Origin: Alviniconcha marisindica
Taxonomy: Eukaryota > Mollusca > Gastropoda > Provannidae
DNA: 64,000 bases
NCBI GenBank assembly: GCA_018857735.1
Contig: JABMCL010003792.1
Location: 817,001-881,000 of the forward strand
Reading direction: 5' to 3'
The translations under genes were made by a program, and so were the position numbers. This document shows positions 60,985 through 64,000 of the stretch, in pieces. Each line of letters opens with the position of its first letter. The first letter of the stretch is position 1. The notes beneath the pieces were generated by a model. That model was not told the origin of the DNA and did not search any database. It worked only from the letters and a program-made list of their open reading frames with translations.

Positions 60985-62200
60985 AACTGTTGAAGGAGGT
61001 AATTATTCTCAAGATCTGCGTGGCATGGTCTGGTGTCAAAACTGTGTCAGACAGAATGTTTTTAGATTCAGGATTTTTACATGAGATTTAAATCGATCTG
61101 TTTTCATGCGTGGGTCGTAACTGTGGAATTTTGGTAGGGCTGTGTTTTCTCTGATAGTATGTGCATAAAAAGAAGTTATTGATCGGGAACTGTGTCGTAA
61201 ACTGTCCTTTTGTCATCACACCAGCTCACAAGAACCGAAATTGAAAGAACTGAGACCTGACCTGTTTTAGTTCCTGTGTCATGAAGTGATGAACCATTGT
61301 TCAAGGCGTTTGATAAATAAACATGAACTCGTTACTGCCATTGTGATAACAGAGACATATATTATGTTAAAAAAACTGTTTTGTATTCCAGGTACTTATC
61401 ACAGTTTTCTATAATATTAATAAATTCAAATAATGACATCATCTAATTTAGTAATTATATTTATATTACGGTTTGTTTTGTATTGTAATGTTCCACTTGT
61501 TCTTGTGTTAAAGCTCCAGTCAGAAATGATTGCAGATGTTACCATTAAAATATGAGAGTATGGCTGTGTGTACTACATAATAATTTGATCCCTTTGTCTG
61601 TCTTGCATTGCACAACTAATTGAGCTATGTATGTACACACTACATGTGTTTTCTTTGTTTTCTTCCTGTTGTTTTTCTGACAAGTTAAACTGAGTGTGTG
61701 TCTACTCCTGCTTGTTGACACAGTGTTTCAATTTTCATCATTCAATGACAGTTTTACAAAAGTTTACAAACCATAGTAATCATTGTAGTGTCTGTGTACT
61801 GTTACTGTTAGTGTTACAGTTACTTTTTATTTTTATAATCAACTTGTGTGTGTGTGTTATGATAAATTATGTCAAAACTTGTTTTGATGTGTACATTATG
61901 TGCTAGTTGTTTGTTAAATTGGTACCAGTTTTTTATCTTGATGTACTTTATGGTGCATTTTATTATGTTTGTATTGTTCAGCACTGTGAGTTTAAACCAC
62001 AGGGTAGGCAGTTTAGAAATCTGTATTGTTATTAATATTATTATACGTGTGTATGTGCAGCCTGTTGGTGTACAGTAGTGTTAGAGTTACTGATCTATTC
62101 TTCAGCCAGGCGTTAGCTGTTTTCAGCTGAGTTCATTGAAACTAATGAAAGTTCTGTCAGTATCACCAATATCACAGTCTTTTCTGTCTGTTTTGCTAGT
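60985..62200. other. No gene seen
   Basis: AT-rich unique sequence, perhaps the first intron of a gene starting near 60944. Confidence 0.35.
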
Positions 62201-62257
62201 TATAAAAAATCCCTCCTGAGATACCCTGTTTGGTTGACAGGTAGTGAAAATCTAGTT

Positions 62258-62325
62258 ATTTGCGTTTTGAACTAACTATATAAATTATATTTTTTTGCGT
62301 TTTGAACTAACTATATAAATTATAA
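62258..62325. repeat. 35-bp tandem duplication
   Basis: TGCGTTTTGAACTAACTATA and following TAAATTATA occur at 62261 and 62296 with 35-bp spacing. Confidence 0.85.
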
Positions 62326-62489
62326 TACCTTTTTTTCCTTTCATGTATTAATCTCAACTCTCAGTATTAATTTCAGTTTTTCTTTGTTGTTTTCTTGTTT
62401 CTTTGTTTTTCTTGTTAACTCTTTTATGAAATAGTTAATTAATAATACTGCATTTGGATATATATATATAATACACACTAATTTCATTA

Positions 62490-63055
62490 TGTTATATAAC
62501 ACACCCTGGTTGCATTATGCTATATAATACATCCTGATTGCATTATTTTATATAACATTACTGATAGCTTTTATATAGCGCTGTTCTCCGCTGTTGAGCA
62601 GACTCACTGCGCTCGCATGTGATTCTACATGAGTGAACAGCTTTTTATAGCGCGTTTTTGAATATCCACCGAAGTGGTGTACTACAGCGCTGGCATGGCT
62701 GGTGCCACAAGAAACTGCTGCCATCTCGGCGCGTTTTGTGTACACCATACAACCATGCACCATGTCACTTCATGCAAAGCCACATAAGTAAGGTGTATGC
62801 GTGTTTAGCTGTAACCTGCCACCTGCACTTTTGGCAGAGTGACCGGGGTCTTTTACGTGCTACTGCGGTAACACGGGGGTGGAACGGATACCGAAATAAG
62901 AGTCAGCACAGAAAGTTGACCCTGGAGAAGAAAATTCTCCTGCCACTCCTGCAGGGATTCGAACCCACGGCCTTTCGATCATGAGTCCGGCGCTCTAACC
63001 ACTGAGCTATCCCTGCCCCCATACTCTGATTGTATTATGTTATACAATACACTCT
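62490..63055. repeat. ~36-bp AT-rich minisatellite split by a SINE
   Basis: Units such as TGATTGCATTATGTTATATA plus ATACACTC occur before 62560 and resume after 63020 (CTGATTGTATTATGTTATAC), so the SINE at 62562-63020 landed inside an existing array. Confidence 0.65.
62562..63020 (-). mobile_element. tRNA-derived SINE, copy 2 (full length)
   Basis: Minus-strand head GGATAGCTCAGTGGTTAGAG, perfect box B GGGTTCGAATCCC, body CTGACTCTTATTTCGGTA and CCAAAAGTGCAGGTGGCAGG, and tail GCGCTATATAAAAGCTATCA. Very similar over its length to the copy at 12914-13384. The head resembles a tRNA with CAT anticodon (ACTCATGATC), a weak hint of a tRNA-Met origin. Confidence 0.9.
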
Positions 63056-63895
63056 GATAATATAATAAATGAACAAAGCTTTGTCAGGTAGTGTTGCACA
63101 GCCCCAGTTATAACTTATTGGCCCTTTTATGTATGCCATTGTTAATGTTGTGAATGAAACTGTTTATCAGGACAAAACTCAGCATGCAAATTTTCAGATA
63201 AATAATAATAAAAACAAAACAAAAAAACATTCTTTTGAACCTTTTATGCATTTGGATCTTGTTTTAGAATGCTAGCGGCCATTCTTGTTTCAGATTGTTG
63301 TGAATGGAAGTGAAAGTGAAAAATGCACAGACAAATATAATACAGTGCAAATTCTGCAATAGTGCAAAGAAACCGTCTAACAGTTAACATTCAGTAGGGT
63401 CCACCACTTGACAGCCACTTGCCATACCACTTGGGGACATCTGATGCATCCTGCCATGAAGGCTTCACTGCTCTGACCATCTACTCTAGACTAAAGCAGT
63501 CACTGTAGACTGTGTTGTGTAACTGGTGTCTTGTGTAACATGTGTATTACTCAACCTCAACCTCGAGTATTACACTTTACAGTTCTACAAGCACAGTGAT
63601 GGCTTCAGCTATCATGTTCCAGGTAAAACATGAAAACAGAAGATGCTTGCTGATTTATTTAGTTGGAATGATGCAGCGAAATTTAGTTCATACTCATGAT
63701 ACTGAGGAGTAGTTTTTGTTTTCCTTGTACAGTTATACTTGTACTAGTTGTAGTAATTATTGTAATACTAATAGACTAATTTTTCACAAAAGTTCTAGAC
63801 TAACTTATATGTGTCATGTGAAAGTGCAATTAATTTCAGATTGTCAGATTCCAGTTTTCAGAAGTCAGGATTCTGATTTGTTTTGGGGGTAATCC
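63056..63895. other. No gene seen
   Basis: AT-rich unique sequence without supported exons. Confidence 0.35.
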
Positions 63896-63899
63896 AGAC

Positions 63900-63923
63900 C
63901 CTCACACACACAGACCCTCACAG

Positions 63924-63972
<49 letters not shown>

Positions 63973-64000
63973 ACACACAAACACACACAACACACACACA
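63900..64000. repeat. CA microsatellite at window end
   Basis: CA repeats with CACAGACCCTCA at the left edge; continues to the end of the window. Confidence 0.95.

Noticed and set aside
62950..63020. Possible tRNA gene
   Set aside because: Same reasoning: it is the head of a SINE that is repeated at 12914-13384.

Overview
The window looks like nuclear DNA of an invertebrate animal, most likely a mollusc and perhaps a gastropod. Genes are split by GT-AG introns, intergenic DNA is AT-rich, and there are very many CA/GT tracts, poly-G tracts and minisatellites. tRNA-derived SINEs and TTAA-flanked elements are scattered throughout. The mollusc assignment is an inference from this style and from the divergence of the recognisable proteins; no taxonomic marker was read.

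Layout. Bases 1-2092 hold the last coding exon of an unrecognised + strand gene. Bases 2100-24600 are mostly minisatellites, with weak evidence for another + strand gene (exons near 18464-18522 and 22265-22398, tandem poly(A) signals at 23299-23319). Bases 28968-41336 hold a complete minus-strand tau-tubulin kinase gene of the TTBK1/TTBK2 family: seven coding exons, 1089 residues, with TTBK2-like end motifs. One of its introns, inside the kinase domain, carries about 2.7 kb of a 55-bp satellite. Bases 41400-48500 are intergenic or TTBK 5' region and hold transposable elements. Bases 48887-56416 hold a complete + strand SPRTN gene: six coding exons, 700 residues, DNA-protein crosslink protease. 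Bases 59591-59884 hold a single-exon minus-strand gene for a 97-residue protein that I do not recognise. A possible + strand first exon lies near 60944.

The genes do not form a pathway. SPRTN acts in DNA repair. TTBK is a cytoplasmic/centrosomal kinase that in vertebrates (TTBK2) starts ciliogenesis. The most unusual content is in the repeats: at least fourteen unrelated tandem arrays; a higher-order satellite inside the kinase gene; an 809-bp TTAA-flanked element with long inverted ends and a decayed reading frame; a second TTAA-flanked family of which one end has itself become a 76-bp tandem array; a SINE family, one copy of which lies in a SPRTN intron and supplies a poly(A) signal; and a duplicated splice acceptor in SPRTN.
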